From WTAW01 sp964406575 (GTDB lineage: Bacteria; Acidobacteriota; Aminicenantia; Aminicenantales; Aminicenantaceae), in assembly GCA_964406575.1 (NCBI GenBank), contig CAYOSH010000019.1, forward strand, positions 1 through 64,000: 64,000 nucleotides of DNA. Direction: 5' to 3'. Every line of letters starts with the position of its first letter. Position 1 is the first letter of the stretch. The notes beneath the pieces were generated by a model. That model saw nothing but the letters and a program-made list of their open reading frames with translations. It searched no databases and had not been told where the DNA came from. Shown here one piece after another: positions 23,654 to 31,329 of the stretch. Both the position numbers and the translations under genes were made by a program.

Positions 23654-24976
23654 CACTAGTGTCCCAACGTTGTATTTCAAAATTCTTTTAACTTCAATAG
23701 ATATAGTTAGTTACAGGGGGTTTCCACCGTAATCGATTTGAACGCGATTTTCTGATATGGTCACTCTCTTCTATAGCGACGAAAGGAGTGCCCATGAATC
23801 CAGGAAGAACCATCTTCTCTCAGATAATGGATTACCTGCCTCTACATGAGTTTCGTAAATGCGTTAAGCGTTATCGTGGTCATTATAAAGTTAAGAGTTT
23901 TTCCTGTCTAGACCAGTATCTCTGCATGGCCTTCGCCCAACTCACCTACAGAGAGAGTCTTCGAGATATCGAGGCATGTCTTCGTTCTATGCAGAGCAGA
24001 CTCTATCATATGGGGTTTCGAGGGAAGGTGTCTCGGAATACTCTGGCTCATGCCAACGAGAGGCGTGATTGGAGGATCTATGCGGACTTTGCACAGGTGC
24101 TGATTCATCTGGCAAGACGATTATACGCTGATGAGGATTTTGGTGTGGAGCTAGATAAGACCGTCTACGCACTCGATTCAACAACGATCGATCTCTGTCT
24201 TTCACTTTTCCCATGGGCCAGGTTCCAAAAAGGTAAATCCGCCATTAGGTTACACACAGCATTAGACTTACGTGGATCTATCCCTACATTTATAAAAATC
24301 ACAGATGCCAGGGTATATGATCTCTGCATCCTGGATGAACTGATCCCAGAACCAGGGAGTTTCTACATTACGGATCGTGGGTTCCTTGACTTCTCCAGAC
24401 TCTACGACCTAGAGCAGCTTAATGCCTATTTTGTTATCCGATCTAAATCGAATACTAAGTTCCGTAGACTCTACTCCCGTGCTGTCGATAAGTCAAAAGG
24501 TCTTATATGCGACCAGACGATCAAACTCACGGGAGTCTATACACCTGAGTATTATCCGAAAAAACTCCGTCGCATTCGGTTCCGCGATAGAGAAAACAAT
24601 AATAATCTGATCTTTTTGACTAATAACTTTGATCTTCCAGCCTATACTGTTGCTCAACTCTATAGGTGCCGATGGCAGATAGAGTTGTTTTTTAAATGGA
24701 TCAAGCAACATCTGAGGATAAAAAGCTTTTATGGAAGATCCGTCAATGCTGTGAAAACACAAGTATGGATAGCAATCTCTGTTTATGTGCTTGTGGCAAT
24801 AATCAAAAAACGACTGAATTTAGAGTTGAGTCTCTACACTTTTTTGCAGATTTTGAGTGTAACAGCTTTTGAAAAACCCCCTATTTTACAAGTACTTAGA
24901 GATTCCAGCGACACAGAATATCCAGGGGACTCTTCTAAACAGTTGGAATTATTTAACTTATGATGGAACACTAGTG
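23654..24976. mobile_element. Complete IS4-type insertion sequence
   Basis: Ends are inverted repeats: CACTAGTGTCCCA at 23654-23666 and TGGAACACTAGTG at 24964-24976 (one mismatch). About 1.3 kb with one intact transposase gene. The outer flanks are AAAAAGGGGACTGTC on the left (23638-23652) and GACAGTCCCCTTTTT on the right (24978-24992). Taking out the element and one GAC-N-GTC copy recreates the family A palindrome, so it seems to have landed in such a repeat with a target duplication of about 7 bases (one mismatch). Confidence 0.8.
23794..24963 (+). CDS. IS4-family transposase (DUF4372 N-terminal domain)
   Basis: 389 residues from ATG 23794, with GAAAGGAG five bases upstream. N-terminal DUF4372-like part (FSQIMDYLPLHEFRKCVKRY). 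Catalytic acids: D in YALDSTTIDL, D in YITDRGFLDF, and E in the family box YRCRWQIELFFKWIKQHL (Y-x2-R-x3-E-x6-K). No stop or frameshift interrupts it, so the enzyme is probably active. It cuts and pastes the surrounding element. Confidence 0.95.
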   Translation: MNPGRTIFSQIMDYLPLHEFRKCVKRYRGHYKVKSFSCLDQYLCMAFAQLTYRESLRDIEACLRSMQSRLYHMGFRGKVSRNTLAHANERRDWRIYADFAQVLIHLARRLYADEDFGVELDKTVYALDSTTIDLCLSLFPWARFQKGKSAIRLHTALDLRGSIPTFIKITDARVYDLCILDELIPEPGSFYITDRGFLDFSRLYDLEQLNAYFVIRSKSNTKFRRLYSRAVDKSKGLICDQTIKLTGVYTPEYYPKKLRRIRFRDRENNNNLIFLTNNFDLPAYTVAQLYRCRWQIELFFKWIKQHLRIKSFYGRSVNAVKTQVWIAISVYVLVAIIKKRLNLELSLYTFLQILSVTAFEKPPILQVLRDSSDTEYPGDSSKQLELFNL

Positions 24977-24977
24977 T

Positions 24978-24992
24978 GACAGTCCCCTTTTT
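24978..24992. repeat. Palindromic repeat, family A, right half split by the IS
   Basis: GACAGTCCCCTTTTT, the inverted copy of 23638-23652. Further T-rich half-units (CTGTCCCCTTTTTTGTCC) follow to about 25017. Confidence 0.75.
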
Positions 24993-25026
24993 CTGTCCCC
25001 TTTTTTGTCCTTTTTTTAAAAAAAGC

Positions 25027-25074
25027 TTGACACGGGCGTGACTAGCTTGTATACTGTGTATATTGGTTATACAC
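25027..25074 (+). promoter_or_regulatory. Promoter and GntR-type operator of the ABC transporter operon
   Basis: TTGACA (25027-25032), 17-base spacer, TATACT (25050-25055). Directly downstream lies GTGTATA-TTGGT-TATACAC (25056-25074), a perfect 7-base inverted repeat with 5-base loop, over the transcription start. Position and shape fit autorepression by the YtrA-type GntR protein encoded next. Confidence 0.8.
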
Positions 25075-25093
25075 ACAAGGAGAAACAAACAGA

Positions 25094-25468
25094 ATGTTCA
25101 TCGTGATCTCGCCAATGAATCCAGACGCGATGTACAAGCAGGTGACCGATCAGATCAAAGACGCTATCGCTTCCGGCACGCTTAAACCCGAGACAAAGCT
25201 ACCCTCGATCAGAGAAATGGCCAAGGATTTAAAGATCAGCATGATCACCATAAAAAGAGCCTACGCCGACCTGGAAAACGAAGGATACATTCTCACTCGT
25301 CCGGGTTTGGGCTCTTATGTAGCAAATATCAATAAGGATCAATTGCGGAGGGAAAAACTGGCAGATATCCGCGCGGAGATCCAAAAAATTCTCCTCACTG
25401 CTGCCAGATTTGATATCTCCCCTAATGATATTTTCGCTATCATCAGGGATGAAGGAGTAAAGAAATGA
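25094..25468 (+). CDS. GntR-family (YtrA-type) regulator, copy 1
   Basis: 124 residues preceded by AAGGAGAAAC. Opens FIVISPMNPDAMYKQVTDQIK, then the winged helix LKPETKLPSIREMAKDLKIS / MITIKRAYADLENEGYILTRPG, and only a short dimerising tail of about 45 residues, as in YtrA-type regulators that control ABC exporters in the same operon. Its stop overlaps the start of a microprotein by ATGA. A second, similar regulator lies 2.4 kb downstream. Confidence 0.92.
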   Translation: MFIVISPMNPDAMYKQVTDQIKDAIASGTLKPETKLPSIREMAKDLKISMITIKRAYADLENEGYILTRPGLGSYVANINKDQLRREKLADIRAEIQKILLTAARFDISPNDIFAIIRDEGVKK

Positions 25469-25551
25469 TCGAAAAAAAAGGATTCGTGCGTTTTAAGGTT
25501 TTACTCATCATCGTACTCGTGATCGTGTTCGCCTTGCTCTTTATGGCATGA
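25465..25551 (+). CDS. 28-residue single-span membrane microprotein
   Basis: ATG at 25465 overlaps the gntR stop (ATGA), and GGAG lies 9 bases before it inside the end of gntR. Sequence starts MIEKKGFVRFKVLL and goes on as one uninterrupted hydrophobic helix (about residues 12-27) to the stop; the positive N-terminus suggests N-in. Too short for usual gene finders. It precedes the ABC ATPase by 85 bases. Role unknown; small membrane proteins often adjust a transporter or sensor beside them, and that is the inference here. No similar frame follows the second gntR copy. Confidence 0.65.
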   Translation: MIEKKGFVRFKVLLIIVLVIVFALLFMA

Positions 25552-25636
25552 GAGAACGCAGGAAGATACGCCATCACATTGGATATATCGAGTATATGAG
25601 ATGAATTGCAATGAAAGAGATAAATGGAGGTTATAG

Positions 25637-26509
25637 ATGAAAGCCGTGCTCGAAATAAAAAACCTGAGAAAAGAATACGAAGAATTCATCCTGGATGATA
25701 TTTCCTGGGATGTCCCCAAGGGATGCATCACCGGGCTCATAGGCCCCAACGGCGCCGGAAAAACAACAACCATCAAGCTCATCATGAGACTGATCAATTC
25801 AGACGGCGGAGAAATAAGGGCCTTCGGACTGGACCATTTCGCCGATGAGAGAGAGCTAAAGAACCGCATCGGATATGTGGGAGAAGAGCAGTACTTCTAT
25901 GAACACCGGAGCGCTCATTGGACCGGAAAATTCGTTTCCCATTTTTTCGCCGATTGGGATATGGATCTGTACCAAAAACTTCTTGAAGATTTCGGGCTCC
26001 CCAGAAAAAAGATGATCAGAAAATTCTCCAAAGGCATGAGAGTGAAACTGTCTTTAGCTATCGCCCTTTCCCACAACCCCGAGCTCATCATACTGGATGA
26101 ACCCACAGCCGGGCTGGATCCGGTCATCCGCAGAGATGTGCTGGATTTCCTCCAGAATATCACCCAGGACGGAGAAACATCCGTGCTCATCTCCTCGCAT
26201 ATCACAGACGACATTGCCCGGATCGCCGACACCATCACCTACATGATCAACGGCCGGATCGCACTCACCGCTGCCAAAGACGACCTCCTGGCCAACTGGA
26301 AGAGGATCCACTTTTCTAAAGGCTCCTTGAACAAGACACTCCTCGATTCCCTGGAGCAGGTCCAAGATCACGCATTCGGCGGCGCTGGGATCACAAGGGA
26401 TTACCTCAGGATCAAAGACACCCTCTCGGCGGGTATGGCCGCAGGTGATATCAAAGTGGAAAACGTCGGTCTGGACGACATCCTCATTTCTCTTGTCAAA
26501 GGAAAGTAG
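25637..26509 (+). CDS. ABC transporter ATP-binding protein, copy 1
   Basis: 290 residues. Walker A GPNGAGKTTT (about 38-47), ABC signature in KFSKGMRVKLSLA (near 135-147), Walker B LIILDEPTAGLDP, H-loop SSHITDD. The C-terminal 70 residues (ITRDYLRIKDTL..VENVGLDDILISLVKGK) are the tail found in YtrB/CcmA-like ATPases of bacitracin- or acetoin-type exporters. It would pair with the two membrane proteins just downstream. RBS GGAGG before the ATG. Confidence 0.93.
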   Translation: MKAVLEIKNLRKEYEEFILDDISWDVPKGCITGLIGPNGAGKTTTIKLIMRLINSDGGEIRAFGLDHFADERELKNRIGYVGEEQYFYEHRSAHWTGKFVSHFFADWDMDLYQKLLEDFGLPRKKMIRKFSKGMRVKLSLAIALSHNPELIILDEPTAGLDPVIRRDVLDFLQNITQDGETSVLISSHITDDIARIADTITYMINGRIALTAAKDDLLANWKRIHFSKGSLNKTLLDSLEQVQDHAFGGAGITRDYLRIKDTLSAGMAAGDIKVENVGLDDILISLVKGK

Positions 26510-26510
26510 A

Positions 26511-27170
26511 ATGTGGCGCCTCATGAAGAAATTCTCCCCCATCTTTATTTTGTATTCGATCATAATGGCCGGCTTAGTTTTCCCCTTGATGAATCACGAC
26601 CGGCTTACTGGGCCTGATCCACTCACCCTCAACTTCGTGTTCACCATGGCCCCTTTCCTGTTCCTTATAGTCCTCGGTGCGATCTTTGTCCACGAACAGT
26701 TTGAACATAAAAGCAATGGTTACGCCTTTTTGCGAATCCTTCCCATCAAATTCAGTGATATCGTTATCGCCAAATTTCTACTTGTCTTCCTGACCACATT
26801 TTTCTTCGTAGGATTCCACTGTGTGGCTTTTTCGAAAATCTCGAGCGACCCTAGATATCTCGGCCCGAGCTGTTCCTTTTTAATCATAAATGCGAATATA
26901 TGCCTCTTTTTAGCGGCCCTGCTCTACCTCGGCATCTTCCGCTTCGGGTTCGACAAACTCGGAAAATACGTACTCATTTTTTGGCTTGTGATCCTCTTCG
27001 CCCCGATCCCCATCACTATCTACTTTTTGAAGCGATGGGGGATCAGCCGTCAGGAGATCATCGAAAAAGTCGCCAGTCTGGATTGGGTGATCGCAACTCT
27101 CATCTGTGTGGGGCTTTATTTCCTTTTGATGCGCGCGGCCATTAGTACCCTGGAAGGAGCAAAAAGATGA
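26511..27170 (+). CDS. ABC-2-type membrane protein 1
   Basis: 219 residues from ATG 26511, immediately after the ATPase stop (ribosome site AAAGGAAAG). Six hydrophobic segments, with the typical cytoplasmic motif FVHEQFEHKSNGYAFLRILP between helices 2 and 3, which recurs in all three permeases of the operon. Belongs to the ABC-2/YtrC-type permeases. Overlaps the next gene by ATGA, so the two are made together, likely as a heterodimer. Confidence 0.85.
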   Translation: MWRLMKKFSPIFILYSIIMAGLVFPLMNHDRLTGPDPLTLNFVFTMAPFLFLIVLGAIFVHEQFEHKSNGYAFLRILPIKFSDIVIAKFLLVFLTTFFFVGFHCVAFSKISSDPRYLGPSCSFLIINANICLFLAALLYLGIFRFGFDKLGKYVLIFWLVILFAPIPITIYFLKRWGISRQEIIEKVASLDWVIATLICVGLYFLLMRAAISTLEGAKR

Positions 27171-27838
27171 AGGAGTTTAAAATGTTGTACTTGATGAAAA
27201 GAAACGCCGTCGCTTTTATCTGGTATACGGCACTTCTCGTTGTGCTGAAGACCCTGTGGTGGATCTTTATCCGCGAAACGTTATCCCCCTATATGGTTGT
27301 ATTCCAGGGGCAATGGATGATCCTCATTGTCCTGGGAGCCATAACGGTCAACGAAAAATCCGAAGAAAAAAGCAACGGCTATGCCTTTCTGGGAACGCTG
27401 CCCCTCATAGACACACAAATCGTTGCGGCCAAATTTTCTCTTGCTTTTTTAACCGTGCTTTTCCTGGTCGGTTTTGAAAACCTTCTCTACAATTTTATAT
27501 CAGGTCCTGCGGAGCTTTTCGCTTTAGGAAGGATATTGATCTTAGTCAGTGCACTTCTCGGTCTCATCCTGGCGGCATTGATGTACATTTTCATCTATAA
27601 ATACGGACACATCAGATCCGTCATCCTGATTTTTGTTGCCGTCGTCATGATTATTCCCTCTCTTTTAACAGAATTCGTAATTATGAAAATGGACATCGAT
27701 TTCCACGCCGTTCTTGAAGATATCATCGGCGTGAACACGCTCCTTTGGATTTGCCTGACAGTTCTGGGACTCGGGCTTTATCTCGCTCTCATGCAATTCG
27801 CTATTAAAGTCAAAAAGGCAAAGAAAGGCTCAACATAG
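27167..27838 (+). CDS. ABC-2-type membrane protein 2
   Basis: 223 residues, start overlapping the previous stop (ATGA). Six hydrophobic segments; motif VNEKSEEKSNGYAFLGTLPL parallels permease 1. Ends with Lys-rich tail KVKKAKKGS. Likely partner of permease 1 with ATPase 1. The exported substrate is unknown. Confidence 0.85.
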   Translation: MKEFKMLYLMKRNAVAFIWYTALLVVLKTLWWIFIRETLSPYMVVFQGQWMILIVLGAITVNEKSEEKSNGYAFLGTLPLIDTQIVAAKFSLAFLTVLFLVGFENLLYNFISGPAELFALGRILILVSALLGLILAALMYIFIYKYGHIRSVILIFVAVVMIIPSLLTEFVIMKMDIDFHAVLEDIIGVNTLLWICLTVLGLGLYLALMQFAIKVKKAKKGST

Positions 27839-27862
27839 AGTGACTGAAGAAAAGGAATGATG

Positions 27863-28255
27863 ATGCTGTTTATAGTGGTCTCACCTTTGAATCCAGACCC
27901 GATGTACAAGCAGGTGACGGATCAGGTCAAAGACGCCATCGCAAGAGGAACGCTTAAGCCGGGAGATAAACTCCCATCGATAAGGGAACTGTCCTTGGAA
28001 CTTAAAATCAGTATCATCACCATCAAGAGAGCCTACTCCGATTTGGAAAACGAAGGTTACCTCCTCACGCGTCCGGGATTGGGCTCTTTTGTAGCCGATA
28101 TCAACATGGAGAAACTCAGGGAGGAAAAATTGGCTGACATCAAAAGCGTAATCCAAAAAATCATAAAAACGGCCGAAAAATTCGGCATCACACGAGACGA
28201 TATCCTGTCTCTTGTGAAGGAAATCAAGGAGAATTCCGATGACAAACATCGTTGA
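27863..28255 (+). CDS. GntR-family (YtrA-type) regulator, copy 2
   Basis: 130 residues if it starts at the third of three successive ATGs (27857, 27860, 27863); only the last has proper distance from AAAAGGA, and its N-terminus then lines up with copy 1. Nearly the same DNA-binding helix as copy 1 (KLPSIRELSLELKISIITIK vs KLPSIREMAKDLKISMITIK). No separate promoter or operator is seen before it. It overlaps the next ATPase gene by 17 bases. Confidence 0.9.
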   Translation: MLFIVVSPLNPDPMYKQVTDQVKDAIARGTLKPGDKLPSIRELSLELKISIITIKRAYSDLENEGYLLTRPGLGSFVADINMEKLREEKLADIKSVIQKIIKTAEKFGITRDDILSLVKEIKENSDDKHR

Positions 28256-29111
28256 GATCGACAACTTGCGGAAGGAATACAAAGGATTCACCTTGGACAA
28301 CATCTCTCTTCAGGTTCCCCAAGGCACAATCATGGGATTCATCGGTCCCAACGGAGCGGGGAAAACGACGACGATCAAGATCTTGATGGACATGATCCAG
28401 CCCAAAAGCGGGTCCGTGCGCATGTTCGGACTGGACCACAGAAAAAACATCAAGCACGTGAGAAACAAGGCCGGATATGTCGGCGAAGACCAGAATTTTT
28501 ATGGGGATAAAACAGTGGCGTGGACAGGGAAATTTGTTTCTGAATTTTTTGACAAATGGGATACAAATCTCTTCCAGAAGCTGCTGACCGATTTTGCCAT
28601 CAGCCGGACAAAAAAAACAAAGGACCTGTCCAAAGGCATGAAGGTGAAGCTCTCGCTGGCCATCGCGCTGTCCCACAACCCCGATCTCATGATCCTGGAT
28701 GAACCCACAGCGGGTCTGGACCCGGTCATCCGGAGAGAGGTTTTAGAGCTCTTGCGTACCTTTCCAGCTGATGGCAAAAAGTCCGTGATCATCTCATCCC
28801 ATATTACAGACGACATCACGCGGATCGCCGATTACGTCGCCTTTCTGATCGAGGGAAAGATCGCCCTCTTCGAAGCCAAGGACGAACTGCTGGCCAAATG
28901 GAAAAGAATCCATTACAAAAAAAGCACCCTGGACGACAGCATCGTCAGCACTTTGAAAAGCCGAAAAGAACACATGTTCGGGAGTGCAGGAGTCACAGAG
29001 GATTATCCTGCTCTCAAAGAGTCCCTTTCAGAGGGCCTGGCTAAAGAAGAGGTCAAAGTGGAGAATCTGGGCCTGGATGATGTTCTTATTGCTCTCGTGA
29101 AAGGAGAATAG
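28239..29111 (+). CDS. ABC transporter ATP-binding protein, copy 2
   Basis: 290 residues, exactly the same length as copy 1 and clearly a duplicate. Walker A GPNGAGKTTT, signature DLSKGMKVKLSLA, Walker B LMILDEPTAGLDP, H-loop SSHITDD, same C-terminal tail ending LGLDDVLIALVKGE. Its start lies 17 bases inside the second gntR. Followed by one permease only, so it may form a homodimeric channel with it or share permeases from module 1. Confidence 0.93.
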   Translation: MTNIVEIDNLRKEYKGFTLDNISLQVPQGTIMGFIGPNGAGKTTTIKILMDMIQPKSGSVRMFGLDHRKNIKHVRNKAGYVGEDQNFYGDKTVAWTGKFVSEFFDKWDTNLFQKLLTDFAISRTKKTKDLSKGMKVKLSLAIALSHNPDLMILDEPTAGLDPVIRREVLELLRTFPADGKKSVIISSHITDDITRIADYVAFLIEGKIALFEAKDELLAKWKRIHYKKSTLDDSIVSTLKSRKEHMFGSAGVTEDYPALKESLSEGLAKEEVKVENLGLDDVLIALVKGE

Positions 29112-29113
29112 CC

Positions 29114-29761
29114 ATGTGGTTAATCATGAAAAAAAACGCGCCTGTTTTTGTCCTTTATTTTGTGGTGATCGTTATCCTGCTCACCATTTTGAGGGTCTTT
29201 ACGGGGAGCGGACTCTCCACCGCTTTTGTGCTCGTCTCAGGGATTCTCGTTTTCCTGCTCGTTTTTGGGGCAACTTTCATGAATGAACAGTATGAAGAAA
29301 AACACAACGGGTATGCGTTTCTGGATACCCTGCCTGTTACGGCACGAGAAATCGTCGAGGCTAAATTCGTCCTTGTCTTGTTGACAAGCGGATTCCTTGT
29401 AGGATTTTGTATTATCCTTTATTCCCTCTCCTCTGGTTCTCAAGATACCGTTGTTATCGCTTGCTCCTACGCACTCCTCAACGGCGTGGTCTGTCTGACT
29501 CTAACAGGCATGAACTACATCGGAATCTTCACCCTTGGATTCACTAAGTATTTTGTGCTCGTTATGTCCGGACTTTTGGCCATTGGATTCGTCCCCATGT
29601 TTCTCCTGATGACCTATAGGGATCGAATGGACATCTTAGTCGAGAACATTCTCGCTTTCTATGCCGGGATCAACTGGATGATCGTTCTTCCCACAGCGCT
29701 TGTGGCCTACTTCCTCTTGATGCTGGCGGCCGCAAAAGTACGGCACTTGAAAAGCACCTGA
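29114..29761 (+). CDS. ABC-2-type membrane protein 3
   Basis: 215 residues, two bases after ATPase 2. Six hydrophobic segments and the shared motif FMNEQYEEKHNGYAFLDTLPV. It is the last gene of the operon, with no convincing terminator hairpin after it. A fourth permease to mirror module 1 is missing. Confidence 0.85.
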   Translation: MWLIMKKNAPVFVLYFVVIVILLTILRVFTGSGLSTAFVLVSGILVFLLVFGATFMNEQYEEKHNGYAFLDTLPVTAREIVEAKFVLVLLTSGFLVGFCIILYSLSSGSQDTVVIACSYALLNGVVCLTLTGMNYIGIFTLGFTKYFVLVMSGLLAIGFVPMFLLMTYRDRMDILVENILAFYAGINWMIVLPTALVAYFLLMLAAAKVRHLKST

Positions 29762-29957
29762 TCCGGCTCTGCGATCAGAAGCGTTTTCAAAATCACCAAT
29801 CGGGATATCCTGATGCCAGTCATCACAGATTTGGAAATGCTAACCTGCATACTTGAATTTAACTCTGTAAAAGTTAATAATATTATTCTGAAAAAATGAT
29901 GATTTCGAAAAGGCTGAATATCAATTGGCTTCATAAATTCACTGAAGGAGATGAAGT

Positions 29958-31319
29958 ATGAAAAGACATTTTATGGCCTTAGTTCCATTATTCATAATGA
30001 TCGTTTTTCTGGGATTCCGGTTCTCCTATCAGGAAAAGGCTGGAGACGAGGCTTATGGCACCCGGAAGTATGATGACTTCCAGACTCCGAGGTTCTGCGG
30101 CACTTCGTGCCATACCGATATCTATCAGCAGTGGATGCAGGCCATGATGTCCCAGGCCTACACACATCACTGGGACGAGATCGAATATTTCAACCTGGCT
30201 GTTCCTCATGCCGATAAAGATCCGAAAGTAGCCGGAGTCAAAGCAGGATGTAATGGCTGTCATGCCCCGCTGGCTTTTCTGGCGGGAGACACTCCCCCGC
30301 CTCGGCCGGAGGCGATGAGCCGGGCCAATGAATCGGTTTCCTGTGATCTTTGCCATACAGTCACAGGGTATTCGGGAGACGTCCCCCACAATTACAACTG
30401 GATCTCCCAGCCGGGAAAGACCAAGTACGGCCCCCGTGTAGGGAAAAATTCACCGGAGCACAATCTCCAGAAATCGGAGTTCCTGGGAACCGCCGATTTT
30501 TGCGGGACCTGCCACAACGAGATGAGTCCCTACGGAATATGGGTGAAATCCACTCATTTGGAATGGCAAGACGGACCATACTCCAAAGAAGGGGTTAAGT
30601 GTCACAACTGCCACATGACCTATGCCGCCACAAAGACAGCGGCCATGGGGAACATATATCCCGACGCACGCCAGCACCTTTTCCACGGGGCGCACGATCC
30701 GGGAAAGGTCAGAGGCGTCGTCGAATTGAGAATCCACCCGGATATCCGGGAGGCCGAACCCGGCGACACAGTCAAATTCACGATCGCACTCTTTAACCAG
30801 AAGACCGGCCACAAGTTCCCCACAGGCTCTGTCGAGGACCGCATCGTATGGATGCATGTGGAGGCTGTAGACGCCAAAGGGAACACATATCACCTTCCGG
30901 TCGATAAAAAAGGATTCGAAGGGGAGGAATACACGATCGGAAGCGATGTCCTGGCCTATCAGGATATGGGGATCGCCCTCGATGATCCCAATTTCCCTGG
31001 TGTGCAGAGAGACGGCATTCCCATCGGCGACCGCATCTTTCGCATGCCGTATTTCGACCCCCTAGGCCGGATGACCATTATGCAGTGGAACACCAAATCC
31101 CTCGGTGTGGACTACCGCATCGGGCCGCGCGAAACCAAAATCGAGACATGCACTTTCAACCTTCCCTTTGAAATCGCCCCAGGAATGCTGAAAGTAACCG
31201 CCACGCTCTACTATCAGAAACTTGTCAAGCCGGTAGCCGACTTTCTCAAGGTGCCGGAGGATGAATCCGAAGTCATCAAGGTCAACGACCATTTCACGAC
31301 CTTGACAGTCCTGGATTAG
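29958..31319 (+). CDS. Exported five-heme c-type cytochrome
   Basis: 453 residues; GGAGATG before the ATG. Signal peptide or N-terminal anchor (about 5-22). Heme motifs: an unusual CX3CH at 47-52 (CGTSCH) and four CXXCH at 98-102, 129-133, 182-186 and 215-219, with extra His residues nearby as possible axial ligands. After about 235 comes a beta-rich C-terminal half with GHKFPTGS, also seen in cytochrome c554-like and hydroxylamine-related families. Acts in the periplasm as electron carrier or reductase. Eleven bases separate it from the barrel-heme gene, so they form an operon. Confidence 0.85.
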   Translation: MKRHFMALVPLFIMIVFLGFRFSYQEKAGDEAYGTRKYDDFQTPRFCGTSCHTDIYQQWMQAMMSQAYTHHWDEIEYFNLAVPHADKDPKVAGVKAGCNGCHAPLAFLAGDTPPPRPEAMSRANESVSCDLCHTVTGYSGDVPHNYNWISQPGKTKYGPRVGKNSPEHNLQKSEFLGTADFCGTCHNEMSPYGIWVKSTHLEWQDGPYSKEGVKCHNCHMTYAATKTAAMGNIYPDARQHLFHGAHDPGKVRGVVELRIHPDIREAEPGDTVKFTIALFNQKTGHKFPTGSVEDRIVWMHVEAVDAKGNTYHLPVDKKGFEGEEYTIGSDVLAYQDMGIALDDPNFPGVQRDGIPIGDRIFRMPYFDPLGRMTIMQWNTKSLGVDYRIGPRETKIETCTFNLPFEIAPGMLKVTATLYYQKLVKPVADFLKVPEDESEVIKVNDHFTTLTVLD

Positions 31320-31329
31320 AGGTATCATC

